Below are positions 1-9,186 of a stretch of 47,678 nt of DNA, in pieces; position 1 is the stretch's first letter; the number at the start of each line of letters is the position of its first letter. The DNA lies in NCBI GenBank assembly GCA_046330435.1, contig JAXLST010000025.1, positions 1-47,678 on the forward strand, written 5' to 3'. Made by a program: the position numbers and the translations under genes. The stretch comes from Ga0077560 sp046330435. Its GTDB lineage: Bacteria > Actinomycetota > Thermoleophilia > Miltoncostaeales > Miltoncostaeaceae. The notes under the pieces are model-generated. The model saw nothing but the letters and a program-made list of their open reading frames with translations. It made no database searches and had not been told where the DNA came from.

Positions 1-941
1 CCGGCGTGTTTGCCGAGCACCGCGGCCCGGATGATCCCCTGCAGGTCCTCATCGGTCGCACCGTGGCGCAGGGGGCCGCGCAGGTCGGTCTCATCCGTGG
101 CGAACAGGCAGGTCCTGAGCATGCCGTCGGCGGTGACCCGCAGCCGGTCACAGGCCTGGCAGAACGGTTCGGTGACCGAGGACACGAACTGCAGGTGCCC
201 GGCCCCGTCGGCGTACCGCCAGTTGGTGGCGGGTGCCGAGGGCCGCTCACGGTCCAATGGTTCGATGGGCCAGCGGGCACCGATCATCTCCCGCAGCTCC
301 GCCCCGGTCATCACGTGCTCCCGGGTCCATTCCCGGGAGGCATCCAGCGGCATCGCCTCGATGAACCGCACCACATACGGCCTGCGGCGGGCGAGCTCTG
401 CCAGGGGCAGCACGTCGGGTTCGCTGATCCCGCGCAGCACCACCGCGTTGACCTTGATCGGCCCCAGCCCCGCATGCACCTCACAGGCCGCAAGGCCCTC
501 CAGGACACGGTCCAGGTCACGGCGACGGGTGATCTGGGCGAACCGCTCCGGGTCCAGGGAATCGACGCTCACGTTGACCCGGTCCAGGCCGGCATCCACC
601 AGGGCGCCGATGTGCCCGGCCAAAAGGACCCCGTTGGTGGTGATCGACACCTCCCGGATCCCGGACGTGCCCTTCACGTCCCCGATGATCCCGGCGATGT
701 CCGGGCGCACCAGCGGCTCGCCGCCGGTCACCCGCACATCGGTGACCCCGAGCCCTGCGAACACCCCCACCAGCCGCGCCAGCTCCGCCCTGGTGAGCAC
801 CTCGTCCCGGCCCAGCCACGGCATGCCCTCGGCGGGCATGCAGTACCGGCACCGCAGGTTGCAGCGGTCGGTCACCGACAACCGCAGCGAGCGGTGCACG
901 CGCCCGAAGGTGTCGCTGAGCTGCCGGTGGCGATGCGTCAT
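1..941 (-). CDS. moaA: GTP 3',8-cyclase MoaA (3' end beyond window)
   Basis: Radical-SAM enzyme for the first step of molybdenum cofactor synthesis (GTP to the cyclic pterin precursor). The frame is open to the window edge, so about 313 codons are visible and the last roughly 20 residues are missing. The N-terminal radical-SAM cluster motif CNLRCRYC lies near residues 27-34 and is followed by VTGGEPL. The second, C-terminal 4Fe-4S motif FCQACDRLRVTADG with a later CLF is also present, which separates MoaA from other radical-SAM proteins. The start at 941 is chosen from homology; an in-frame ATG at 962 is possible. It diverges from the DUF6457/moeA/nar genes, and supplying cofactor to NarG is the obvious role. 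Family assignment is firm; the start is not. Confidence 0.93.
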   Translation of the reverse strand, partial: MTHRHRQLSDTFGRVHRSLRLSVTDRCNLRCRYCMPAEGMPWLGRDEVLTRAELARLVGVFAGLGVTDVRVTGGEPLVRPDIAGIIGDVKGTSGIREVSITTNGVLLAGHIGALVDAGLDRVNVSVDSLDPERFAQITRRRDLDRVLEGLAACEVHAGLGPIKVNAVVLRGISEPDVLPLAELARRRPYVVRFIEAMPLDASREWTREHVMTGAELREMIGARWPIEPLDRERPSAPATNWRYADGAGHLQFVSSVTEPFCQACDRLRVTADGMLRTCLFATDETDLRGPLRHGATDEDLQGIIRAAVLGKHA

Positions 942-982
942 GGTCCCCGCGTTCCCCGTCATCGCGGTCGCATGCCGCGGTC

Positions 983-1020
983 ACGGAATTATTCTGTGCA
1001 AGTCTGAAGATAATCATCCG
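983..1020. promoter_or_regulatory. AT-rich divergent promoter region between moaA and the DUF6457 gene
   Basis: A short AT-rich patch in very GC-rich surroundings. It has the inverted repeat GAAT-T-ATTC at 986-994 and a GATAAT hexamer at 1009-1014 that could be a plus-strand -10 box for the gene starting at 1043. On the minus strand AATAAT (988-993) could serve moaA. Seen from sequence only; no known regulator motif is matched with confidence. Confidence 0.35.
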
Positions 1021-1042
1021 GCCGGTGAAAGGGGAGACCGCC

Positions 1043-1261
1043 ATGACGGACCGGGAGTGGATCGGGGCGTTCGCCAGTGCCCTCGGGGTGCCGGAGCCCG
1101 ACCCCGAGGAGTTCCAGGCGCTGCTCGACCTGGCCGGCGTCGCCGCCCACGCCTCGCGCCGCACCGCGGCCCCGGTGGCGTGCTGGCTCGCCGCCCGCTC
1201 CGGGACGGCCCCCGACGAGGCCCTGGAGCTCGCCCGCACGATCGCGCCGCCCGCCGCGTGA
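1043..1261 (+). CDS. DUF6457 domain protein, molybdopterin-gene associated
   Basis: A 72-residue small acidic helical protein starting MTDREWIGAFASALGV. Family members of this size and composition are typically found beside molybdenum cofactor genes; their biochemical role is not known. The start at 1043 is chosen over an upstream in-frame GTG at 1025 because an AAAGGGGAG ribosome site sits about 8 bases upstream of it. The stop overlaps the GTG of moeA (GTGA at 1258-1261), so the two are translationally coupled. Function is inferred only from context. Confidence 0.75.
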   Translation: MTDREWIGAFASALGVPEPDPEEFQALLDLAGVAAHASRRTAAPVACWLAARSGTAPDEALELARTIAPPAA

Positions 1262-2430
1262 CCCCGCCGCGCGCCGTCTCCCCCGCCCGGGCCCTCGAGG
1301 CCGCCCGTGCGATGGCCCCGGCCACCCCCGGCCAGGAGGTGGCCTTCACCGAGGCCGTCGGCCGCCGCCTCGCGGAGGCCGTGACCGCGGCGCGCGACCT
1401 GCCCGCGGCGGATGCGGCCGCGATGGACGGCTGGGCGGTGCGGGCCTCCGGCGCCGTTCGCCGGGTGCGGGTGGCGGGGGAGAGCGTCGCGGGCCGGCCC
1501 TTCCCGGGCGCGGTCCCCGACGGCGGGGCGTGCCGCATCGCGACGGGCGCGCTGCTGCCGCCCGGCACCGACGCCGTGCTGCGCCTGGAGGACGGGTCCG
1601 CCGGTGCGGACGGCGTCCTCGTCGTCCCCCCGCTCGCGCCGGGGCGGGACGTCCGGCCGCGGGCGTCCGAGGTCGCCGCCGGGACGGTGGTGTTCCCGGC
1701 CGGCCACCTGCTGCGGGCCCATGACCTGGGGGTGCTCGCCGCCATCGACCGGCCGGGGGTTCGGTGCCACCGGCGGGTGCGGGTCGCGCTGGTGGGCAGC
1801 GGCGATGAGCTGGTGGACCCGGGCGACACCGGCGGCCGCCCGGAGGTGGTCATCGACTCCAACGTGCCGATGCTGGCCGCGCAGGTCGCCGCCGCGGGCG
1901 GGGAGCTCGTGCACGCCGCGCGCGTGCCCGACGGCCCGGGCGACCTGGAGCGCGGCATCGCCGCCGCGCGCGCGGCGAACCCCGACGTGCTGGTGACGGT
2001 GGGCGGGGCGTCGGTGGGCGACCGCGACCACGTGCGCCGCACTCTCGGCCTGCTGGGTGCCGTCGCGCTCGCCGACGGGCTGCTGGCCCGTCCCGGCCAC
2101 CCGGTGTGGCTCGGCGCCCTGGACGGCATGCCGGTGCTGGCGCTCCCCGGCAACCCGGGGGCCGCCCAGGTGATGTTCCACCTGCTCGGGCGCGCCCTGC
2201 TGGGCGTGCCGGACCCCTGGACCCCGACGGTCGTGGCCCGCGAGATCCGCGGGCGCGAGCGCGACGACCTGTTCGTCCGCTGTGCGGCGACGCCGGAGGG
2301 ACTCGTCCCGCTGGAGGACCAGCGCCCGGCCTCCGTGCGCGCACTCGGGACATGCGACGCCCTCGCGTGGGTCCCCGCCGGCGGCGGCGTGGCCGCCGGG
2401 GGCCCGGTCGCGGCCAGCCGGCTCGCCTGA
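1258..2430 (+). CDS. moeA: molybdopterin molybdotransferase MoeA
   Basis: 390 residues, normal for MoeA, which inserts molybdate into adenylylated molybdopterin. Visible family motifs are PAADAAAMDGWAV near residue 50, the SGDELVDPG block, GGASVGDRDHVR in the MoCF-binding domain and LPGNPGAAQVM, the usual substrate-site loop. It starts with GTG overlapping the stop of the DUF6457 gene. The nar operon begins about 110 bases downstream on the same strand, so cofactor synthesis and the cofactor-using enzyme are grouped. Very high GC and a GTG start match its neighbours. Confidence 0.93.
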   Translation: MTPPRAVSPARALEAARAMAPATPGQEVAFTEAVGRRLAEAVTAARDLPAADAAAMDGWAVRASGAVRRVRVAGESVAGRPFPGAVPDGGACRIATGALLPPGTDAVLRLEDGSAGADGVLVVPPLAPGRDVRPRASEVAAGTVVFPAGHLLRAHDLGVLAAIDRPGVRCHRRVRVALVGSGDELVDPGDTGGRPEVVIDSNVPMLAAQVAAAGGELVHAARVPDGPGDLERGIAAARAANPDVLVTVGGASVGDRDHVRRTLGLLGAVALADGLLARPGHPVWLGALDGMPVLALPGNPGAAQVMFHLLGRALLGVPDPWTPTVVAREIRGRERDDLFVRCAATPEGLVPLEDQRPASVRALGTCDALAWVPAGGGVAAGGPVAASRLA

Positions 2431-2496
2431 GACCCGCCCGGGTTCCGTAGTTCCCCGCAGCAGGTCCGCTCGAGAACGCGGATGGCCCACCCGACC

Positions 2497-2523
2497 ATTT
2501 TTCACACGATCTCATAGAGAAAT
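2497..2523 (+). promoter_or_regulatory. AT-rich imperfect inverted repeat upstream of narG
   Basis: ATTTTTC at 2497-2503 and GAGAAAT at 2517-2523 form an imperfect palindrome (6 of 7 pairs). It sits in the 109-base gap between moeA and narG, just upstream of the narG ribosome site. This is the only AT-rich stretch in the gap, so it is the most likely promoter/operator for the nitrate reductase operon. It does not match an FNR box well; the regulator is unknown. Confidence 0.35.
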
Positions 2524-2539
2524 CGGCGGGGGGTGGACG

Positions 2540-5500
2540 GTGGCACCGGTTGGATCAAGCGGCGTGCGGAGCTTCTTCTCCAAGCTCAGGCCCGCCGAGG
2601 GCTGGAGCGAGCAGGACGCCCGCGGCCGCGGGTGGGAGTCGGCGTACCGCGGGCGCTGGCAGCACGACCGCATCGTGCGCTCCACGCACGGCGTGAACTG
2701 CACCGGGTCGTGCTCGTGGAAGGTGCACGTGAAGGAGGGGATCGTCACCTGGGAGACCCAGCAGACGGACTACCCCGCCAACGGCGCCGACGTCCCGGAC
2801 TACGAGCCCCGCGGCTGCCCCCGCGGCGCGTCGTTCTCCTGGTACGTCTACTCCCCGCTGCGCGTCCGGTACCCGTACGTGCGCGGCGACCTCATCACCC
2901 GGTACCGCCGGCGCCTCGCCGAGCTGGGCGACCCGGTGGAGGCGTGGGCCGCGCTGGTGGGCGACCCCGAGGACCGCCGGGCCTACACCTCCCAGCGTGG
3001 CAAGGGCGGGTTCGTGCGCGTGTCCTGGGACGAGGTGGCCGACATGGTGGCCGCCGCGCACGTCCACACGATCCGCCGCTGGGGTCCGGACCGGGTGGTC
3101 GGGTTCTCCCCGATCCCCGCCATGTCGATGGCCTCGTACGCCGCGGGCGCGCGCTTCTACTCCCTCACCGGCGGGGTGCTCACCAGCTTCTACGACTGGT
3201 ACGCCGACCTGCCGCCGGCCTCCCCCCAGATCTGGGGCGACCAGACCGACGTGCCGGAGTCCGCGGACTGGTGGAACGCCACCTACCTGATGATGTGGGG
3301 CTCCAACATCCCCATGACGCGCACGCCGGACGCGCACTTCATGACCGAGGCCCGGTACAAGGGCCAGAAGACGGTGGTGGTGTCGCCGGACTACTCCGAC
3401 CACACCAAGTTCGCCGACGACTGGCTCGCCCCGCAGCCCGGCACCGACGGCGCCCTGGCGATCGCGATGGCCCACGTGATCCTCCGGGAGTGCTACGTGG
3501 AGCGCGAGGTCCCGTACTTCCGGGACTACGCCAAGCGCTTCACCGACCTGCCGTTCCTCGTGAACCTGCACGAGCGGGACGGCGCCCACGTGGCGGGCGG
3601 CTTCCTGACCGCGGCGCAGCTCGGCACCGGCGGCGAGCACGCCGACGCCAAGACCGTGGTGTGGGACGAATCCTCCGGTGCCCCGGCGGTCCCGAACGGG
3701 TCCATCGGGTTCCGCTGGGGCACCGAGGGCGAGGGCCGCTGGAACCTCGACCTGGAGGGCATCGACCCCGCGATCACGCTCATGGGCCGCCACGAGGAGC
3801 TGGTGGCCGTCAACCTGCCCCGCTTCGACACCGGCCTCACCGAAGGCGGCGGGATCATGCGGCGCGGCGTCCCCGCCCGCCGCGTGAACGGGCACCTGGT
3901 GACCACCGTGTTCGACCTGCTGGCCGCCCAGCTGGGCGTGGGCCGCGAGGGCCTGCCCGGCGACTGGCCGGCCGGCCTGGACGACCCGGAGCCCTGCACG
4001 CCGGCCTGGCAGCAGGAGCTCACCGGCGTGGACGCCGCCACCGTCACCCGCGTGGCCCGGGAGTTCGCCCGCAACGCGGAGCGCACCAACGGCCGGTCGA
4101 TGATCGTGATGGGGGCGGGGACCAACCACTGGTACCACTCCGACCTCATCTACCGCTCCATGCTGAGCCTGGTGGTGCTGTGCGGGTGCCAGGGCGTCAA
4201 CGGCGGCGGCTGGGCGCACTACGTGGGGCAGGAGAAGGTGCGCCCCATCACCGGTTTCAGCCAGGTGGCGTTCGCACTGGACTGGACGCGGCCGCCGCGG
4301 CAGCAGGCCGCCACGCCGTTCTGGTACCTGGCCACCGAGCAGTGGCGCTACGAGGCGTTCCACGCCGACGAGCTGGCCTCGCCGCTGGGCGAGGGCACCC
4401 TCGCCGGCGCGCACTTCGCGGACCTGTACGCCAAGGCCGCGCGCATGGGCTGGCTGCCGAGCTACCCCACGTTCAACCGCAACCCGCTGGAGATCACCGC
4501 GGCCGCGCAGGCCGAGGGCATGGCGCCCGCCGACTACGCCGTGCGGGAGCTCAAGGAGGGGCGGCTGCGGTTCGCCGCCGAGGACCCCGGGGCGGAGGAG
4601 AACTTCCCGCGGGTGCTCACCCTGTGGCGGTCGAACCTGCTGGGCTCCTCCAGCAAGGGCCACGAGTTCTTCCTCAAGCACCTGCTGGGCGTCACCACCG
4701 CCGCGGTGCGCAGCGAGGAGTCCCCGCCGGAGATGCGGCCCCGCGAGGTGACGTGGCGGGACGAGGCCGCCGAGGCCAAGCTCGACCTGCTGGTCACGCT
4801 CGACTTCCGCATGAACGGGTCGTGCCTGCACAGCGACGTCGTGCTGCCCGCGGCCACCTGGTACGAGAAGCACGACATCTCGTCCACGGACCTGCACCCG
4901 TTCGTGCACGCCTTCACGCCGGCGATCCCGCCGCCGTGGGAGACGCGCACCGACTGGGACATCTTCGTGCGCATCGCCGAGTCGTTCTCACGGCTCGCCG
5001 CGGTGCACCTGGGGGAGCGCACCGACCTCGTCGCCTCGCCGCTCATGCACGACACCCCGGACGAGCTCGCCCAGATCGGCGCGCCGGTGCGCGACTGGAA
5101 GCTGGGGGAGTGCGAGCCCATCCCCGGCGTCACGATGCCCAAGCTCATCCCGGTGACCCGCGACTACGGCGCGGTGCACGCGAAGATGACCGCGCTGGGG
5201 CCGCTGGTGGAGACCGCCGGCACCGCGTGGAAGGGCGTCTCCTGGACCCCCGACGAGGAGGTCGCCGAGCTCGGGGTCCTGCACGGCACGGTCCGCGGCG
5301 GCCCCGCCGACGGCCGGCCCCGCATGGAGCGCGCCGAGGAGGCCTGCGAGACCATCCTCGCCCTGTCGGGCACCACCAACGGCCGCCTGGCGGTCGAGGG
5401 GTTCCGGGCGCTCGAGAAGCGCACCGGCAACGCGCTGGCGGACCTCGCGGAGGAGAACGCGGGCCACCGGATCTCCTACCAGGACACCCAGGTGCAGCCC

Positions 5501-6190
5501 CGCAAGGTCATCGCCTCGGCGGAGTGGAGCGGCATGGAAAGCCGCGACCGCCGGTACTCGCCCTTCACCATCAACGTGGAGCGCGAGGTGCCGTTCCGCA
5601 CCCTCACCGGGCGGCAGCACTTCTACGTGGACCACCCGTGGATGCTCGAGTACGGGGAGGGCCTGCCGGTGTACCGGCCGCCGCTCAACCTGGCCCGCCA
5701 CCTGGGCGACCAGGGCATCGGGGACGGCGTGGCCGAGGTCACCCTCAAGTACCTCACCCCGCACTCCAAGTGGTCGATCCACTCGACCTACCAGGACAAC
5801 CTCCACATGCTCACCCTGTTCCGGGGCGGGCCGGTCATCTGGATGAGCCCGGTGGACGCCGAGCGCATCGGCGTGGCGGACAACGACTGGGTGGAGGCCT
5901 ACAACCGCAACGGCGTGGTGGCCTGCCGGGCGGTGGTGAGCCACCGCATCCCCGCCGGGACGTCGGTCATGTACCACGCCCAGGACCGGCACATCAACGT
6001 GCCGATCTCGGAGGTGTCGGGCACGCGGGGCGGCACCCACAACTCCCTCACCCGCATCACCATCAAGCCCACGCACATGATCGGCGGCTACGCGCAGCTG
6101 AGCTGGGGGTTCAACTACTACGGGCCCACCGGATCGCAGCGCGACGAGCTCACGGTCATCCGCAGGCGCCAGTCGGAGGTCGCGTACTGA
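2540..6190 (+). CDS. narG: respiratory nitrate reductase alpha subunit NarG
   Basis: Catalytic molybdenum subunit of membrane-bound nitrate reductase, reducing nitrate to nitrite on the cytoplasmic side. 1216 residues, the usual length. The FS0 cluster ligands are His50, Cys54, Cys58 and Cys93, essentially at the E. coli positions, which supports the GTG start at 2540 (preceded by GGGGGGTGG). Asp223 in YDWYADLPPASPQ aligns with the molybdenum-ligating Asp222 of E. coli. Further conserved blocks include GSNIPMTRTPDAH, GWAHYVGQEK, IWRSNLLGSS-like LWRSNLLGSSSKGHEF and the C-terminal KPTHMIGGYAQLSWGFNYYG. There is no Tat signal, as expected for this NarG type. The stop overlaps the narH start (TGATG). 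Confidence 0.97.
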   Translation: MAPVGSSGVRSFFSKLRPAEGWSEQDARGRGWESAYRGRWQHDRIVRSTHGVNCTGSCSWKVHVKEGIVTWETQQTDYPANGADVPDYEPRGCPRGASFSWYVYSPLRVRYPYVRGDLITRYRRRLAELGDPVEAWAALVGDPEDRRAYTSQRGKGGFVRVSWDEVADMVAAAHVHTIRRWGPDRVVGFSPIPAMSMASYAAGARFYSLTGGVLTSFYDWYADLPPASPQIWGDQTDVPESADWWNATYLMMWGSNIPMTRTPDAHFMTEARYKGQKTVVVSPDYSDHTKFADDWLAPQPGTDGALAIAMAHVILRECYVEREVPYFRDYAKRFTDLPFLVNLHERDGAHVAGGFLTAAQLGTGGEHADAKTVVWDESSGAPAVPNGSIGFRWGTEGEGRWNLDLEGIDPAITLMGRHEELVAVNLPRFDTGLTEGGGIMRRGVPARRVNGHLVTTVFDLLAAQLGVGREGLPGDWPAGLDDPEPCTPAWQQELTGVDAATVTRVAREFARNAERTNGRSMIVMGAGTNHWYHSDLIYRSMLSLVVLCGCQGVNGGGWAHYVGQEKVRPITGFSQVAFALDWTRPPRQQAATPFWYLATEQWRYEAFHADELASPLGEGTLAGAHFADLYAKAARMGWLPSYPTFNRNPLEITAAAQAEGMAPADYAVRELKEGRLRFAAEDPGAEENFPRVLTLWRSNLLGSSSKGHEFFLKHLLGVTTAAVRSEESPPEMRPREVTWRDEAAEAKLDLLVTLDFRMNGSCLHSDVVLPAATWYEKHDISSTDLHPFVHAFTPAIPPPWETRTDWDIFVRIAESFSRLAAVHLGERTDLVASPLMHDTPDELAQIGAPVRDWKLGECEPIPGVTMPKLIPVTRDYGAVHAKMTALGPLVETAGTAWKGVSWTPDEEVAELGVLHGTVRGGPADGRPRMERAEEACETILALSGTTNGRLAVEGFRALEKRTGNALADLAEENAGHRISYQDTQVQPRKVIASAEWSGMESRDRRYSPFTINVEREVPFRTLTGRQHFYVDHPWMLEYGEGLPVYRPPLNLARHLGDQGIGDGVAEVTLKYLTPHSKWSIHSTYQDNLHMLTLFRGGPVIWMSPVDAERIGVADNDWVEAYNRNGVVACRAVVSHRIPAGTSVMYHAQDRHINVPISEVSGTRGGTHNSLTRITIKPTHMIGGYAQLSWGFNYYGPTGSQRDELTVIRRRQSEVAY

Positions 6191-7824
6191 TGCGCATCAA
6201 GGCCCAGGTCGGGATGGTCATGAATCTCGACAAGTGCATCGGCTGCCACACGTGCAGCGTCACCTGCAAGAACGTGTGGACCAACCGCGACGGCGCCGAG
6301 TACATGTGGTTCAACGACGTCGAGACCAAGCCCGGCGTCGGTTACCCCAAGCGGTGGGAGGACCAGGAGTCCTGGAAGGGGGGATGGGAGCTGGGCCGCA
6401 ACGGGCGGCTGCGGCTCAAGAGCGGCGCCAGGTCCCGGCGGCTGTTCAACATCTTCTTCAACCCGGACCTCCCGAAGATCGACGACTACTACGAGCCGTT
6501 CACGTACGACTACGACGAGCTCACGAAGGCCGGCAGGAGCGAGCACCAGCCCGTCGCCCGGCCGGTGAGCGCGATCACCGGCCGCCCCATGGACATCGAG
6601 TGGGGACCCAACTGGGAGGACGACCTCGCCGGCGCGCCGGAGCACGCCCCCGCCGACCCCAACCTCGCCGGGGTCGAGGAGGCGGTGCGCATGGAGTACG
6701 AGCGCGTCTTCATGATGTACCTGCCGCGCATCTGCGAGCACTGCCTCAACCCGTCGTGCGTGGCGTCGTGCCCCTCCGGGGCGATGTACAAGCGCGACGA
6801 GGACGGCATCGTCCTGGTGGACCAGGAGGCGTGCCGCGGGTGGCGCATGTGCGTGTCGAACTGCCCGTACAAGAAGGTGTACTTCAACTGGCAGAGCGGC
6901 AAGGCCGAGAAGTGCACCCTCTGCTACCCCCGCATCGAGGCGGGGATGCCCACCATCTGCTCCGAGACGTGCGTGGGGCGCATCCGGTACATCGGGATCG
7001 TCCTGTACGACGCCGACCGGGTGGAGGAGGCGGCGTCCGTCGCGGACGAGAAGGACCTGCTCGACGCCCAGCTGAGCGTCTTCCTCGACCCGGAGGACCC
7101 GGAGGTGCGCCGCGAGGCCGAGGCGCAGGGCATCCCGGCCGATTGGATCGACGCGGCACGCCGGTCGCCGGTGTACGCGCTGGCGATGCGGTACCGCGTC
7201 GCGCTCCCCCTGCACCCGGAGTACCGCACGCTGCCGATGGTCTGGTACGTCCCGCCGCTGTCGCCCGTGATGGGCCTCATCGAGGGCGAGGGCAGCGGCG
7301 CGGACCCCGACGACGTGTTCCCCGCCATCGACCGGCTCCGCATCCCCATCCGGTACCTGTCCAACCTGCTCGCCGCCGGGGACGACGACGTGATCCGCCG
7401 CGTGCTGCACCAGCTCGCCGCGATGCGCCGCTACATGCGGGAGCGCTCCCTGGGCGGCGAGGCCGACGCGGCGGTCGCGGAGGCCGTCGGGATGAGCGTG
7501 GCGGACATGGACGACATGTACCGGCTGCTGGCGCTCGCCAAGTACGACGAGCGCTTCGTGATCCCCAAGGCGCACGCCGAGTTCGCGAGCGTGCTGAGCG
7601 CCCAGCAGGGCGCCTGCGGCCTGGAGTTCGCGGGCGGCCCCGGCGGCTGCGGCGCCAACGGCCGGGCGGTGGAGCGCGAGCACGCGGTCGCCGCCTTCCA
7701 CCCGGAACCCGTCGCCCCGCCGGCGCCCGTCCCCGCACCGGCCGCCCCGGCGGAGGGCTGCGGCGGCGGGGGCTGCGGATGCGGCGGCCACGGCGCCGAG
7801 CCCGCGTTCGGGGGTGCCGCGTGA
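6190..7824 (+). CDS. narH: respiratory nitrate reductase beta subunit NarH
   Basis: Iron-sulfur electron-transfer subunit linking NarI to NarG. 544 residues. The first cluster motif CIGCHTCSVTC uses Cys16, 19, 22 and 26, as in E. coli. Later come CEHCLNPSCVASCP, CRGWRMCVSNCP (the Trp that marks the 3Fe-4S site) and CTLCYPRIEAGMPTIC. The start ATG overlaps the narG stop and its own stop overlaps narJ (GTGA at 7821-7824). Odd feature: after the conserved region there is a Pro/Ala linker and a Cys/Gly/His-rich tail (about 7741-7821) containing CGGGGCGCGGHG, which I do not know from standard NarH. Confidence 0.96.
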   Translation: MRIKAQVGMVMNLDKCIGCHTCSVTCKNVWTNRDGAEYMWFNDVETKPGVGYPKRWEDQESWKGGWELGRNGRLRLKSGARSRRLFNIFFNPDLPKIDDYYEPFTYDYDELTKAGRSEHQPVARPVSAITGRPMDIEWGPNWEDDLAGAPEHAPADPNLAGVEEAVRMEYERVFMMYLPRICEHCLNPSCVASCPSGAMYKRDEDGIVLVDQEACRGWRMCVSNCPYKKVYFNWQSGKAEKCTLCYPRIEAGMPTICSETCVGRIRYIGIVLYDADRVEEAASVADEKDLLDAQLSVFLDPEDPEVRREAEAQGIPADWIDAARRSPVYALAMRYRVALPLHPEYRTLPMVWYVPPLSPVMGLIEGEGSGADPDDVFPAIDRLRIPIRYLSNLLAAGDDDVIRRVLHQLAAMRRYMRERSLGGEADAAVAEAVGMSVADMDDMYRLLALAKYDERFVIPKAHAEFASVLSAQQGACGLEFAGGPGGCGANGRAVEREHAVAAFHPEPVAPPAPVPAPAAPAEGCGGGGCGCGGHGAEPAFGGAA

Positions 7825-8459
7825 ACCCCCTGCACATGATCTCCGCGGGCCTGCGGTACCCCGACGCCGGGGTGCTGGAAGCCCGCACGTCGATCGCGTC
7901 CGCCGCGGGGGCCCTGCCACCGTCCCCCGCCGCGGACGCCCTGCGCCGCTTCACGGGATGGTGGGCGGCCCGCCCCGGTGAGGACCTGCAGCGCGAGTAC
8001 GTCGCCACGTTCGACTTCTCGCGCCGCACGTGCCTGGACCTCACCTACTGCTCCTACGGCGACCGCCGCCAGCGGGGCCTCGCCCTGGTGGCCCTGCGCC
8101 GCCGCTACGCCGACCGGGGGATGGACCTGGACGGCGAGGAGCTCCCCGACCACCTCCCGGTGATGTGCGAGTACGCCGCGGAGGTCCCGGGGGACGGCAT
8201 CGCACTGCTGTGCGAGTTCCGTCCCGCCATCGAGCTCATCGGCCTTTCCCTGCACGACGCCGGCTCCTCGTATGCCCACCTCATCACCGCCCTCACCGCG
8301 CTGCTGCCCGCCCTCACCCAGGCCGAGCGCGACGAGGTGCGCCGCCTCGCCCTGGAGGGCCCGCCCACCGAATCCGTCGGCCTCGAGCCGTTCGCCCCGC
8401 CGGAGGTGATGCCGGAGCCCCGGCGCCCCGCCTGCGCACCGGGAAGGAGCATCGCGTGA
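7821..8459 (+). CDS. narJ: nitrate reductase molybdenum cofactor assembly chaperone NarJ
   Basis: 212-residue dedicated chaperone that binds apo-NarG and is needed for cofactor insertion and membrane docking. It carries the family block REYVATFDFSRRTCLDLTYC followed by GDRRQRGLALV, and LPDHLPVMCEYAA. The GTG start overlaps the narH stop, and the stop overlaps the narI GTG. Its place between narH and narI is the canonical narGHJI order. Confidence 0.95.
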   Translation: MNPLHMISAGLRYPDAGVLEARTSIASAAGALPPSPAADALRRFTGWWAARPGEDLQREYVATFDFSRRTCLDLTYCSYGDRRQRGLALVALRRRYADRGMDLDGEELPDHLPVMCEYAAEVPGDGIALLCEFRPAIELIGLSLHDAGSSYAHLITALTALLPALTQAERDEVRRLALEGPPTESVGLEPFAPPEVMPEPRRPACAPGRSIA

Positions 8460-9175
8460 CCCGCCTCGACCTGCTGCTGTGGATCGCCCTGCCGTACGCG
8501 GCGATGGCCGTGTTCGCGGTGGGCCACGTGTGGCGGTACCGCCACGACCAGCTGGGGTGGACCACCCGGTCGACGCAGCTGCTGGAGGGCCGGAGGCTGC
8601 GGCCCGCGGTGCTGCTGTTCCACCTGGGCCTGTTCGCCGTCCTGGGCGGCCACATCCTGGGCATCCTCGTCCCGGCGTCGGTCACCGAGCGCGCCGGGGT
8701 CTCCGAGGACCTCTACCACGCCGTGTCCGTCACGGCGGGCACCGTGTCCGGGCTCATGATGACCGCCGGGCTGGTGCTGCTGCTTGTGCGCCGTGAGACC
8801 GACCCGCGGGTGCGGGTCACCACCACCCGCCTCGACCGCGTGGCCTACCTGCTGCTCATGGTCATGGTGTTCACCGGCATGTACGCCACGGTCGGGAAGA
8901 ACCTGCTGGGCGGCGGCTACGACTACCGCGAGACCGTCGCACCGTGGTTCCGCGGGCTGTTCACCTTCAGCCCCGACACGGACCTCATCTCCGGCGCGCC
9001 CCTGGTCTACCGGGTGCACGCCGCCTCGGCGTGGCTGCTGTACGCCCTGTGGCCGTTCAGCCGCCTGGTGCACGCCTGGAGCGTGCCCGCCGCCTACCTC
9101 ACCCGCAGCCACATCCTGTACCGCTCCCGCCGCTCCCCGCGCCTGGCCCCGGCGCGCCCGGACGGCACCCTCTGA
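8456..9175 (+). CDS. narI: respiratory nitrate reductase gamma subunit NarI
   Basis: Membrane cytochrome b subunit that oxidises quinol and passes electrons to NarH. 239 residues with about five membrane segments. The four haem-ligand histidines are present at His56, His66, His188 and His206, matching E. coli His56/66/187/205 within one residue. The GTG start is preceded by GGGAAGGAG and overlaps the narJ stop (8456-8459). Confidence 0.96.
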   Translation: MTRLDLLLWIALPYAAMAVFAVGHVWRYRHDQLGWTTRSTQLLEGRRLRPAVLLFHLGLFAVLGGHILGILVPASVTERAGVSEDLYHAVSVTAGTVSGLMMTAGLVLLLVRRETDPRVRVTTTRLDRVAYLLLMVMVFTGMYATVGKNLLGGGYDYRETVAPWFRGLFTFSPDTDLISGAPLVYRVHAASAWLLYALWPFSRLVHAWSVPAAYLTRSHILYRSRRSPRLAPARPDGTL

Positions 9176-9186
9176 AAGGGGTTCTC

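Noticed and set aside
2533..6189. Long plus-strand ORF fused in frame ahead of narH, giving over 1700 codons
   Set aside because: It is an alternate frame of narG kept open by high GC; it is Arg/Gly/Pro-rich and has no family motifs, while the narG frame has all of them.
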